From Desmodesmus armatus (taxonomy: Eukaryota; Chlorophyta; Chlorophyceae; Sphaeropleales; Scenedesmaceae), in assembly GCA_007449985.2 (NCBI GenBank), contig VIIQ02000167.1, positions 123,046 to 187,045 of the forward strand: DNA of 64,000 nucleotides, written 5' to 3'. The position numbers and the translations under genes are program-made. This document shows, one piece after another, positions 1-11,592 of the stretch. Under the pieces are notes generated by a model. The model had not been told where the DNA came from. It searched no databases and worked only from the letters and a program-made list of their open reading frames with translations. Every line of letters begins with the position of its first letter. The stretch's first letter is position 1.

Positions 1-820
1 AGCATCGCATACCAGGAAGGTTGGCCTGTACACAAGCCCTTCAGTCCTTACATTTGAGAGTGTGTGTGGGGGGGGGGGGGGGAGTGTGTGTGTGTGGGGG
101 GGTAGCGAGCAGGGGATGGATCTTGACACAGCACTGCATACCAGGAAGGTTGGCCTGTACACAAGCCCTTCAGTCCTTACATTTGAGAGTGTGTGTGTGG
201 GGGGGGGGGGGGGGTGTGTGTGTGGGGGGGGGGGGTAGCGAGCAGGGGATGGATCTTGACACAGCACTGCATACCAGGAAGGTTGGCCTGTACACAAGCC
301 CTTCAGTCCTTACATTTGAGAGTGTGTGTGTGTGTGGGGGGGGGGAGTGTGTGTGTGTGTGTGGGGGGGGGGGGGTAGCGAGCAGGGGATGGATCTTGAC
401 ACAGCACTGCATACCAGGAAGGTTGGCCTGTATACAAGGCCTTCAGTCCTTACGTTTTTGAGTGATTGTGTGTATGTGTGTGTGGGGGGGGGGGGGAGTT
501 GGGTGAGGGGGTAGCGAGCAGGGGATGCATCTTGACACAGCATCGCATACCAGGAAGGTTGGCCTGTACACAAGCCCTTCAGTCCTTACGTTATTGAGTG
601 ATTGTGTGTATGTGTGTGTGGGGGGGGGGGAGGGGGTAGCGAGCAGGGGATGGATCTTGACACAGCACTGCATACCAGGAAGGTTGGCCTGTACACAAGC
701 CCTTCAGTCCTTACATTTGAGAGTGTGTGTGTGGGGGGGGGGTGTTTGGGGGGGGGGGGGGGGGGGGTAGCAAGCAGGGGATGGATCTTGACACAGCATA
801 GTAAAGCCAGGAAGGTCGGC
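1..820. repeat. G-run-bounded minisatellite, about six units
   Basis: Units of roughly 130-145 bp repeat in tandem. Each holds a conserved core (AGCGAGCAGGGGATGGATCT, then a segment with AGGAAGGTTGGCCTGTACAC and a CCTTCAGTCCTTAC tail) and ends in a (GT)n stretch followed by a run of 9-16 G. Unit lengths differ mainly in the GT and G tracts. Short open frames across it exist only because the repeat lacks stops. It probably lies in an intron of the exoribonuclease gene whose exons follow. Confidence 0.9.
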
Positions 821-859
821 CTGTGAAATGGCTTTCTGTCATTACATGTGCGTTTGTGT

Positions 860-1512
860 GGGGTGTGTGTAGTTTTGTGTGCTCCTCACCTCCTTCCCCT
901 CACCTCAATCGCCTTGACTCCACACCTCCTTACCCTCCACCCCTGTCCCCTCCTCCCCGGCCCTCTTTCCCCTGCCCCCACACCTCCTGCCCCTCATCCC
1001 CTGCCCTGTCATCCCTAGCCACCTCCCCTCCCCTCCTTTCACTCCTTACCCCTTGCCCCTTCCGCTCCACCCCTTGCCCACACCCCCTGCCTCCTCACCT
1101 TCTCCTCACCCCCACAACCCTGCCCCTCACCCCCTGGCCCCTCATTGCCTGCGCCCACACCCTGTAAGCCTCACCTCCTTCTCCCCACCACCCTACCCCC
1201 ACACCCTCTCCTCGCACGCCCTCACGTCCTCTCCTTGCTAACCATCCCCCTGACCTCCCCTTTGCAAACCTCTTGGTTACCTCGTCACCCTCGTCGCCCC
1301 CATCATCCCCTGCTCCAGCTCCCCCGTCCTCTTACCTCTTACCCCTGTCACCCTGACTCCTGCTCTCACCATGCCTGGGTTGCCCCTTTTACATACCCTC
1401 TTGATTGCTTACTGTCACCGTACTTCTCCGTCCGGCTCTCAGCTACAACCGCGCCTGCCGCTTTGATTGTGGACCCCCCCCCATCCCCCCATCCCCCCCC
1501 CCCCCCATGCAG
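860..1512 (+). other. C/T-rich intron stretch ending in a splice acceptor
   Basis: About 600 bases of CCCCT-rich, pyrimidine-biased sequence, closing with a long C-run and ATGCAG just before the first recognisable exoribonuclease exon. No gene is supported inside it; proline/serine-rich open frames here reflect base composition only. Confidence 0.7.
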
Positions 1513-2914
1513 GCCAAGTACTACACCGAGAAGCTTGAGCTGCCTGACGCGTCAACACGCTGGACCAGCGAGGTGGGGGGCAGCTCCCAGCATGCGTGCC
1601 GTATTGTGCGATCAGTTGGCGAGTGCAAAGCAAAGCACACTACTTACCTTGGGTGTTGCATGCATGTGACTTTCAGTTGCCACTCAACAGCCAAGTGTTC
1701 ATGCGTCTGCAACTGTAGCACTGGTTAGTCAAAAGCCAGCTCACCATCTTGAATGATTCGATTGCATGCACGGTCAGCTCATGGTCATGTCTTATGCATG
1801 TGTGTGCAGGTTGTTGCGCACTACATTCGTGGGCTGCACTGGGTGCTGCAGTACTACTACAGGGGTGTCGCCTCCTGGGACTGGTTCTACCCTACCACTA
1901 CGCACCAATGGCACAGGACATGAGGACACTGGGGGACATTGACGGTGAGTGTGTGTGTGTGGGGGGGGGGGGGGGGGGAGGGGGCGTGCATGTGTGTGAT
2001 GACACGCACTTTGCACCGGACAGCCATTATGTCATCATCATTAGTCATCACTACCAGCACCGTGCTGTGTGGGTGTCACTTGTGTGATTCTAGCTTTGCC
2101 TGTCGATGTTCTCTATGGCACTGTTGTACAGCACACACGCACACAACTTCATTTCTGGAGTGTCACCAAACCACAGAGTTGTGCATGCCACCTGACACCC
2201 CCCCCCCCCTGCAGTGACCTTCACGCGTGGGCGTCCCTTCAGGCCGTATGAGCAGCTGCTGGCTGTGATGCCACCCGCCAGTGCAACACTGCTGCCACCA
2301 GCCTTCAGGTGAGCTGGCGAGGGCGATGTGGTGTGTGTATGTGTCTATGCGAACAGGAATCTGCTGGGAGACTGTCTACACATGTGACAGAGCCGCACCA
2401 GAGTGCATGCTTGTCTTAGCGTGTATGCAGTATGACACAACCACATCCGAGTGTATGGACTGTTTACACACTTGAGAGAGCTTGGGAGCTTGCTGATCAT
2501 TCATTCACAGAATGTGTGCAACACTAAGAGTGTATGTGTACAATGTCTGCATCTGTGTGTGTAGGTGGTTGATGTTGGAGCCCCGCAGCCCCATCCTGGA
2601 CTTCTACCCTGCCAAGTTTGATGTGGACATGGAGGGCAAGCGTGCCGAGTGGGAGGGGGTGGTCAAGGTGCCCTTTGTGAGTGAGAGGAGGCTGCTGGAC
2701 GCGGTGGCAAGCATACCCCTCGACAGGTATGAAAGAGGTTTTGGATTGTGTGTATGTGTGTACGCGGGGGGGGGGGGGGGGAGGTTAGGCTTGGTGTGTG
2801 TTGAGCCAGAGCGGTGTTGCACAGCAAGGGACAGCACAAGGGCTGTACGCCCCTTAGCCCCTTCTTCTATTGCTGTGGAATTCCAAATTTACGACTTCTC
2901 CATACCAACTGCCC

Positions 2915-2999
<85 letters not shown>

Positions 3000-5900
3000 C
3001 ACAGGTTGAGTGGTGAGGAGCGTCGTCGCAACGAGCCTGGTGACATGCTGGTGCTGGAGCACACGGCAGGCTGGCACGAGCAGGAGCACTGCGACAGCAC
3101 ACTGCCACAACACTTTGCAAGCATCAACCAAGCACACAGGTGTGTTGTGTGGGACACTGCTGTCATTGTGCACTGCATCTTGTGGCCATTGGCAGTGCTG
3201 GTCAGGGCAGCTCATCTAGCAGTGCCTGTGAAGTTTCTTGACAACAATATCTGCAAACAGCTTCTGCCCCGCACCCCTGCTTGCGCCAAACAAAGTGCTT
3301 CCATTCGATAACAGGTGCCAACGCTTTTGGCGCGTGTAATTGAATGGAAACACTTTGTTTGGCGCAAGCAGGGGTGCGGGGCTGCTTCCTTGGGGTGCTG
3401 TGGGTGTGGAACCACATAGCAGTCACACATGCCCCTTCCTTTTTGTGCCTGTCCGTCCAATTGCAAATGCAAGCACGTGTGCCGTTTGTGCTCAACTCAC
3501 ATTGGGTGGTGTCCTGTGTCTGCTGCTGCAGTGTGTGCCGCCACGTGCCCCCTCCTGACCCACTGCCTGGTGCTGAGCGTGGCTTTGTGCCTGTGTGGCC
3601 AAGGGCACCATGACTGGCAAGCGCAGCCCACCAGGATATCCTACACTCAAGACCATGTCGGTGAGTCACCCTCCCCTTTCCCTCCAAGAGCAGTTGTGCT
3701 GACTGTGGTTCCCAACCCGTCAACCAAATTGTGAGGGTTTCACGGCCCACATTGTCATAAGAGGCTTGACCTTGGGCTGTTTGGAAAGGAGCTTGCTGCT
3801 TGTTCTCAGAACCCACAGCATGCTGCGGACGTTCTGCCTTGTTCATGTCCTTAGCTTTGCTCATGTGTGTTATGATACACTGATGTCTGATTTTGCTGCC
3901 TGCGTGCGTCGTTCTACCCTGGCCCTGTACCCCACTGCCCTTGCCAAATTCTGACTGTTGAGCTGAAAGTTGCTGGCGTTAATGTGTTTGGCAACCCCAG
4001 CAAGGACTCACTCATCCTCACACTTTTGTCGTGCACCGCTCATCCTCAGAACCCCAGTTGCAAGCTGAAGCTTGCTTGTTGGGTCCTGCTGCTCACCTTT
4101 TACCCCCCCCCCCCTCGCATCTCCCCCGCAGAACCTGAGTGTTGAGCTGCAGCTTACATGGTGTTCTCCTGCTTCACCTTCCACCGCCTTGCATCCCCCC
4201 CCTCTACACAGAACCTGAGTGTTGAGTTGAAGCTTGCTGGCGTGAATGTGTTTGGCAACCCCAGCAAGAAGGACTCACTCATACTGGTGCTGCCAGACGT
4301 GCGCAGCAGCATAGCAGCAGACGCGGCGGCACCCCTGCTGCGGGGCATGCTGTGCGGGCGCGTGTATGTCAAGTGGCCATACCTACAGGAGGCAGAGGTG
4401 TGTTTGGGGAGTTGTGGGCGAAACCCGGGGGGGGGGGATGTTAGGAGGGAATGTTTATGTACATCAGAGTCAACAGGGTGTGGCTGCTGTGAATGCTGGA
4501 GATGCTGTGCGGGCGCGTGTACGTAAAGTGGCCCTACCTGCAGGAGGCAGAGGTGCGTGTGGGATGGTGGGGGGGGTCTAATGTTCTGTCTTGGTAGTTT
4601 CAATCGACGTGTCCACTTGGTGCAGGAAGTTTGGTGTGGGTGTGAATGTCAGGAGTGTGCGTCCTTGTCGTCCATCTCGTTGACAATACGTGATGGAGTA
4701 CAAGGATGCTCATTGCCTAAGCATTCACATCCAAACCCACATCCCTGCACTAAGCAGGACCCAAGATTGACACACACTGGCTAGGTATGATCTCATGTTC
4801 TGTCTTGGTGGTTACAATTGACGTGCCCACTTGGTGATCTCATGTTCTGTCTTGGTGGTTACAATTGACGTGCCCACTTGGTGATCTCATGTTCTGTCTT
4901 GGTGGTTACAATTGACGTGCCCACTTGGTGATCTCATGTTCTGTCTTGGTGGTTACAATTGACGTGCCCACTTGGTGATCTCATGTTCTGTCTTGGTGGT
5001 TACAATTGACGTGCCCACTTGGTATTGTCATCGTGATGGAGTACAAGGACGCTCAACACCTCACCATTCACACCCAAACCCACGCCCCTGCACTAAGCAG
5101 GACCCAAGATTGACACACACTAGCTAGGTATGCTCTAATGTTCTGTCTTGGAAGTTACAATTGACGTGTTCGCTTGGGGTAGGGAGCTGGGTGTGGGTGT
5201 GAATGTCAGGAGTGTGCGTCCTTGTGCTCCATCACGTGCTGACGTCGTGACGGAGTATGCTCGCTTGATTGTTGCACACCCACATCCCCACCCCTGCACT
5301 AAGCAGGACTCGATATACAAGAGACACACTAAGTAGGTATGTTCCAATGTTTTGTCTTTGTAGTATAGTGTCCACTTCAAGGCGGGAAGTTGGGTGTGGG
5401 TGTGAATGTCAGGAGTTGGGTGTGGGTGTGAATGTCAGGAGTGTGCGTCCTTGTGGTCCATCACGATGGCAGCACGTTCCATCACGCGCTGCCATCGTGA
5501 TGAAATGCAAGGATGCTCACTACCTAGCATTCACACCCACACCCCCTGCACTGAAGTGGGACCGTAAACTTTGCAAGAGTGTTTGACACGCATTGAATAG
5601 TTATGGTGTAGTGTCTTTGTCTTGGTGGTTGCAGTTGCGTGACGTGTCCAGTGGGGGCAGTAGGTTGGGTGTGGGTTTTGATGTCAGGAGTGTGCGTCCT
5701 TGCAGCCCGTTCCATGTGACAATGTAAAGGGGTACAAGGACGCTCATTGCCTAAGCATTCACACCCAAACCCACACCCCTGCACTAAGTGGGTCTTAAAA
5801 TTGCATGACATGCAATAACTAGGTATGTTCTAATGTTCTGTCTTATTAGTCACAGTTGACGTGTCCGCTGGGCAGGAAGTTGGGGTGGGTGTGAATGTCG

Positions 5901-8900
5901 GCACTGTGCATCCTCATGGCCCAGATGGGACCGTCAATCTTGGCAAGATTGTTTGACACACTGAAACACTGAATAGTAATGGTGTGATGTTTTGGCTTGT
6001 GACAAAACATCACACCATTACTATTCAGTGTAACGGTGTGATGGGTATTCTATTTGTTGTTGTGACTGCGTGACGTGTCCAGTCGGAGCCGGCAGGAGGT
6101 TGGGTGTGAGTGTGAATATCAAGAGTGTGCACCCTTGCTGGTATGGTGTGACAGCAGATTCCGGCCAAGTGCATGCTGGCCCGTTGCTGGTCCTGGTTTA
6201 CTGTTGTCTTCCTGACTTGCAGGTGTGTGGGTGTGGATGACGGAGAAGACAAATCCTGGGGTTGGTCTCTTCTGTCATCCACACCCACTCTCTTGCATTT
6301 GGAGGGCAGCAGCAGTAACAACAGGAGTAGTGAACTATGAATGCAGGATGCGCCCTGATGGGTTAGCAAAGTACGATGACACAAACGTTTTCACCACTGA
6401 GATTTCTGAGAGTAGAAAGTAGAGAGTAGAGAGTCCCACCAGGTGCATGCTGTCTCGTCGCTGGTCCTGGTTTCTTGGGGTCTTCTAAGACGTTCAGAAG
6501 GACACCAAGAAGCCAGGCGCAGCAACGAGCCAGCATGCACCTGGTGGGGCTCTCTACTCTGTACTGGGTGAAATGCAGGGGTGTGGATGTGAATGACTGA
6601 GAAGACAAATCCTGGGGCTTGTCTCCTCTGTCATCCACACCCACTCTCTTGCACTTGGGAGGGCAGCAGTACATTAGTGAGCCACAGACATCGGATGCAC
6701 TTGGAAGGCGTTGTGAACTGTGGGAAATGCTTCCTGTCACTTGTCACCTGTGTGTGCCCTCCCACTTACACCCACTGTACATGTATATCACCCTTGTTTC
6801 CTCACTGGCGTAGTTATCTGTGCCTTGCTTGTATCCCGTCCTCGCACTCTGAGCATCCGCTTGATTCTATGCGTTGTGTCTGTGCCTTTCTTTGCTGCGC
6901 TGTTTGTTGCTGCCGCCCACCCCACCAGATCATGGCCGTGTCTGATGCGCGTCAGAAGATGACTGTGCAGGGCATCATGCAGCACGCACCAGAGGAGTCA
7001 GGTGGGGCGACAGGGCTAGGGGGGTTTTGGTTGTAAATGCGCCATTCAGCGCGCGCCGGAGGGACAGTAGGGTTACGAGTTGGAGGGGAGATGGGGCTGT
7101 GGGCTTTTTTCGTGTTGCCGATGTGAGGCAAGTGGGTGCAAACATCACTCTTGTTTTGACACTAAAGCAGCATGCGGCAGGGTTGGGCAGAGTGTGGTGT
7201 TACCATGAGGTCGTCACTCCAGGCATAGCCTTGCGTGTGTGAGATCGCCCTCAGGCTGTTGTGAGAAATATGAGAGGGTCTTCAACTGATCCATGCCTGG
7301 CCGTCCCTCACTCTCGCCTGCTGCGCAGCCAAGTGGCAGATGCTCTCTGGTCAGACCAAGAACATGTTCCTCACCAAGACAGGCATTGACATCGGGGCCC
7401 TGCCCGTGATCCTTGACGTGCGGCTGTGCACTGGCTACAAGCGGGAGGTGGACGGCAGCATACGCAAGGAGTACGCCAAGGAGCTGGCACCATACCCCCT
7501 GCAGGTGGGTGTGCAAGCCTTGACACCAATGCTACGGCCAGGCTTGCAATTAGCCTAGTCAGCCCTAAAAGTAAGCCCTGCTATAGAATAGCAGGGCTTA
7601 CTTTTAGGGCTGATGACAAGGGGGGGGGGGGCGAGCTCTGTGAGGATGCTGGTGCAGGTAGTCACCAGCACCTGTATTGTGCAGTATAATGCCAAATAAG
7701 GTGCTGAGATGTACCTTTCTGTGCGTAACACCGCTGTGTGCACTGTTCACGTTGTTGTGCAGGCGGTACTGCAGAGCCGGCCGCGCCCCCCACCAGGGTT
7801 TAGCGACCCAGATGCCGCTAAACCCCTGGTGCTCCAGCCTGGCAGCAAGGCGGTGTGGGTGGGTGCCAACTACTTTGGTGCTGTGGCAACGGTGCTGGCG
7901 GACCCTGCGGCCAAGATCACGGGCAAGACCAACCAGGGGGCGTACTATGTGCGGGTGCAGGTGCGTCGTGGTGGCGGCAGGCAGCTGAGGTTGATTGATT
8001 GCTGACCTCTGCCGCGGGTAGACAACACCCTCACCTCCAGCTCTGCCTGCTGTGGTGCCCACCTCTCTCCCCCACCCCCATGTGTCTGTCCTGTCCTGCA
8101 GCCCCTGCACCCCGAGCTGTTGCAGTCAGAGGCTCGTGCCCGCCAGGTTGTTCAGCAGTACCAGCTGCACTACAGCCTGTCAGGCCAGGTGTGCAGGCAG
8201 CTGGGGGTGCACCCCCGCGTGCTGGGGCGGCTGACCCCTAGGCTATCTACACACACGCCCTCACCCCCTCCCCTGCCACCACATGTACACTGACCACATG
8301 GTACCCCCCCCCTTACCTTACCGCCCTTCCCTTCCCCCTTACTCCCCCCCTGTCCTGTCCTGCAGCCCCTGCACCCTGAGCTGCTGCAGTCAGAGGCTCG
8401 TGCCCGCCAGGTTGTTCAGCAGTACCAGCTGCACTACAGCCTGTCAGGCCAGGTGTGCAGGCAGCTGCCCCCCCCCCCCCCCGCCCCCCGCCGCCGCCTG
8501 CTGGGCGACTGACCCCATGTATCTGCACTCCCCCCCTCACCCCCCCCCCATGTAACACTTACTGGATGGTCCCCCCCCCCTGCGCTTCCCATCCTGTCCT
8601 GCAGCCCCTGCACCCAGAGCTGCTGCAGTCAGAGGCTCGTGCCCGCCAGGTTGTGCAGCAGTATGCGCTGCACTACAGCCTGTCGGGCCAGGTGTGCAGG
8701 CAGCTGGGGGTGCACCCACGCCTGCTGGGGCGGCTGACCGGCAACATATGGGTCAACGACAGCAACGGGGAGCGAGTGGATGTGGGGCTGGCCGTCAAGA
8801 ATGCGAAGCAGGCGCTGTGTGTGCCAGGTGAGCGAGGATGCAAGGGGTTTGGGGTAGGGGGCAGGGGGGGGGGGTGCCGGTGCGCACATGCCCGAGAGTG

Positions 8901-9606
8901 CTGCATTCATGTTGTGCGTCTGTGTGGGGCTCCTGGTTGGATTGTGAAATTGCAGGTGGCAGTTTTGTAGTGTACCTGATTTCAGTAGTTGCGGCACCTT
9001 TGGGTGGGTGTTGGACTTGCTATTAAATTGCAAAGCATGACTTGTGTGTTTGGGCTGTGGTGCAGCGATGGAGTGGCCCGCAACCTGGCGGACAGGCTCT
9101 GTAAAGTAGGCCATCAACAACTTGTGTGCCAGCAACAAAGTGTAGCTGCACGCATGTGTGGAAGGCAGCACCTGGTCTGTCTTGTTTGCTATAATGCAAG
9201 CCTATGGTGCAAATGTCTGACTTTCAGGCACCTTGATTCTGATTCTGACTTGTCTCACCTTGCCCTGCTGTATTTTGTCGTATGCTGCTGCGCTATGCCG
9301 TGCCTTGCCGTGCTGTGCCGTGCTGTGTGCAGCCATGTGCAAGCCCAACAGCGAGGGCACCGGTTGGCTGTACAGTCCAGCGCTGGTGGAGCTAGTGCGG
9401 CAGTACAGGGCAACCTTCCCTAGCCTGTTTGCAGCCCTTGACCCCAGCACAGGGGGGGCGGGGGGCATGATGGGAGGCGGCGGCGGCGGTTTTGGTGGTG
9501 GTGGTGGTGGTGGAGAGGAGGGGGAGAGGCAGAAGCTGCGGGCGTCAGACCTGTTCCCACACGCACCACCAGAGCAGCATGACACCCTGCTGCAGGAGGT
9601 GAGAGG

Positions 9607-9637
<31 letters not shown>

Positions 9638-11561
9638 GGGGTACATGCGGGGGGGGGGGTGCTTTGGTGGACCTTATGCGGCAGTACAGGGCAACCTTCC
9701 CTAGCCTGTTTGCAGCCCTTGACCCCAGCACAGGGGGCGCGGGGGCATGATGGGAGGAGGAGGTGGTGGTGGTGGTGGTGAGGATGGGGAGAGGCAGAAG
9801 CTGCGGGCGTCAGACCTGTTCCCACACGCACCACCTGAACAGCATGACACCCTGCTACAGGAGGTGAGCGTGTGTGTGTGGTGGTGGTGGGGGGGGGGTT
9901 CATGCGGGGGGGGGGGGGGGGGGGCTGCTTTGGTGGACCTTGTGCGGCAGTACAGGGCAACCTTCCCCAGCCTGTTTGCAGCTATTGGCCCCAGCACAGG
10001 GGGGCCGGGGGCCATGATGGGAGGAGGAGGTGGTGGTGGTGGTGGTGGTGGAGAGGATGGGGAGAGGCAGAAGCTGCGGGCGTCCGATCTGTTCCCACAC
10101 GCACCACCTGAACAGCATGACACCCTGCTACAGGAGGTGAGCGTGTGTGGGTGGTGGTGGTGGGGGGGGGGGGGGTTCATGCGGGGGGGGGGGGGGGCTG
10201 CTTTGGTGGAGCTAATGCAGCAGTACAGGGCAACCTTCCCCAGCCTGTTTGCAGCTATGGGCCCCAGCACAGGGGGGCCGGGGGCCATGATGGGAGGAGG
10301 AGGTGGTGGTGGTGGTGGTGAGGAGGGTGAGAGGCAGAAGCTGCGGGCGTCGGACCTGTTCCCACATGCACCACCAGAGCAGCATGACACCCTGCTGCAG
10401 GAGGTGAGAGAGGGTGTGTGTGTGGGGGGGGGGGGGTAACTTGTGTTGGGGGGGGAGGTGCTTTGCTGGACCTTATGCGGCAGTACAGGGCAACCTTCCC
10501 CAGCCTGTTTGCAGCCCTTGACCCCAGCACAGGGGGGGCAGGGGGCATGATGGGAGGAGGTGGTGGTTTTGGTGGTGGTGGTGGTGGTGGTGGTGGTGAG
10601 GAGGGGGAGAGGCAGAAGCTGCGGGCGTCGGACCTGTTCCCACATGCACCACCAGACCAGCATGACACCCTGCTACAGGAGGTGAGCGTGTGTGTGGGGA
10701 AAAGGGGGGGGGTACATGCGGGGGGGGGGGGGGGCTCTGGTGGACCTTGTGCACGGCGCACCCTGCATTTGTGTGCAGGCTTCGTCAAGCCGTGTTGTTT
10801 GTGGTTGCTCAGTCCACCCTCTCCCCTACACAGCTCTGGATGGGCTTTCAAGTTGAGCTGGTGTTGGGACTTGTGTTTGGGGACGCTGCACACTCATTAC
10901 GTTTTGTGTTGGGCACGCCGCACCACTCCCCTTGTGGCTTTCAAAGACAGATTGTCTCAAAATAGGTTGGTGTGTTTCTGTTTGCTGCTGCTGTCTGTGT
11001 GTGCAGGTTGCATCCTGGCTGAAGGGTCATGTGAGCAGCAAGTTCCCGCTGGTTGCTGCCTCCACCCTTCAGGCCTCAGAGGCAGCAGTGGACAGGCTGC
11101 AGGTCATGCTGCCAGGACTGCTGCCACTCGGGACAGCAGCAGTAGGTGAGCCGACAGAGGGTGTCCGTATGGGGGGCGTGTTTTGACAGGGTACTGGTGA
11201 CGTGCATGCTTCGTGGCTGCTGCCACTGCATGTCGCGGTAGCGAGTAACATCGTGGAAGTTGGATGCTCTGCTTCGAGAGATTGGGGGGGGGGGGGGGTG
11301 TCGGGAGTGGACAGGCTGCAGGTCATGCTGTCGGGACTGCCGCCACTCGGCGCAGCAGCAGTAGGTGAGGCCACGGGGGTCCCGGGGTGGGTGTGAATGT
11401 TGCGGCCCAACTGAATGAGTGTGACTCCAGCGGGTCACACACTCTTTCTACCATCCTCACCCCGCACTGCTGTTTTTGTGCTGTGAATATCCCCGTTACA
11501 GCCGCTGTGGAGCTGGAGCAGGTTCACCCTAGCCTGCTGCTGCCGCCCCACGACCCAGCTG

Positions 11562-11592
<31 letters not shown>

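Noticed and set aside
23..770. Gly/Val/Cys-rich open frames in the first 800 bases
   Set aside because: They follow the (GT)n/G-run minisatellite in several frames at once and have no domain support.
4789..5023. Regular 47-bp repeats resembling a CRISPR array
   Set aside because: The copies are directly adjacent with no spacers, in an intron of a eukaryotic gene.
9202..10893. Long minus-strand proline-rich frames (up to 320 codons)
   Set aside because: They are the complement of the Gly-rich exon array and G-runs; no start, domain or splice support.
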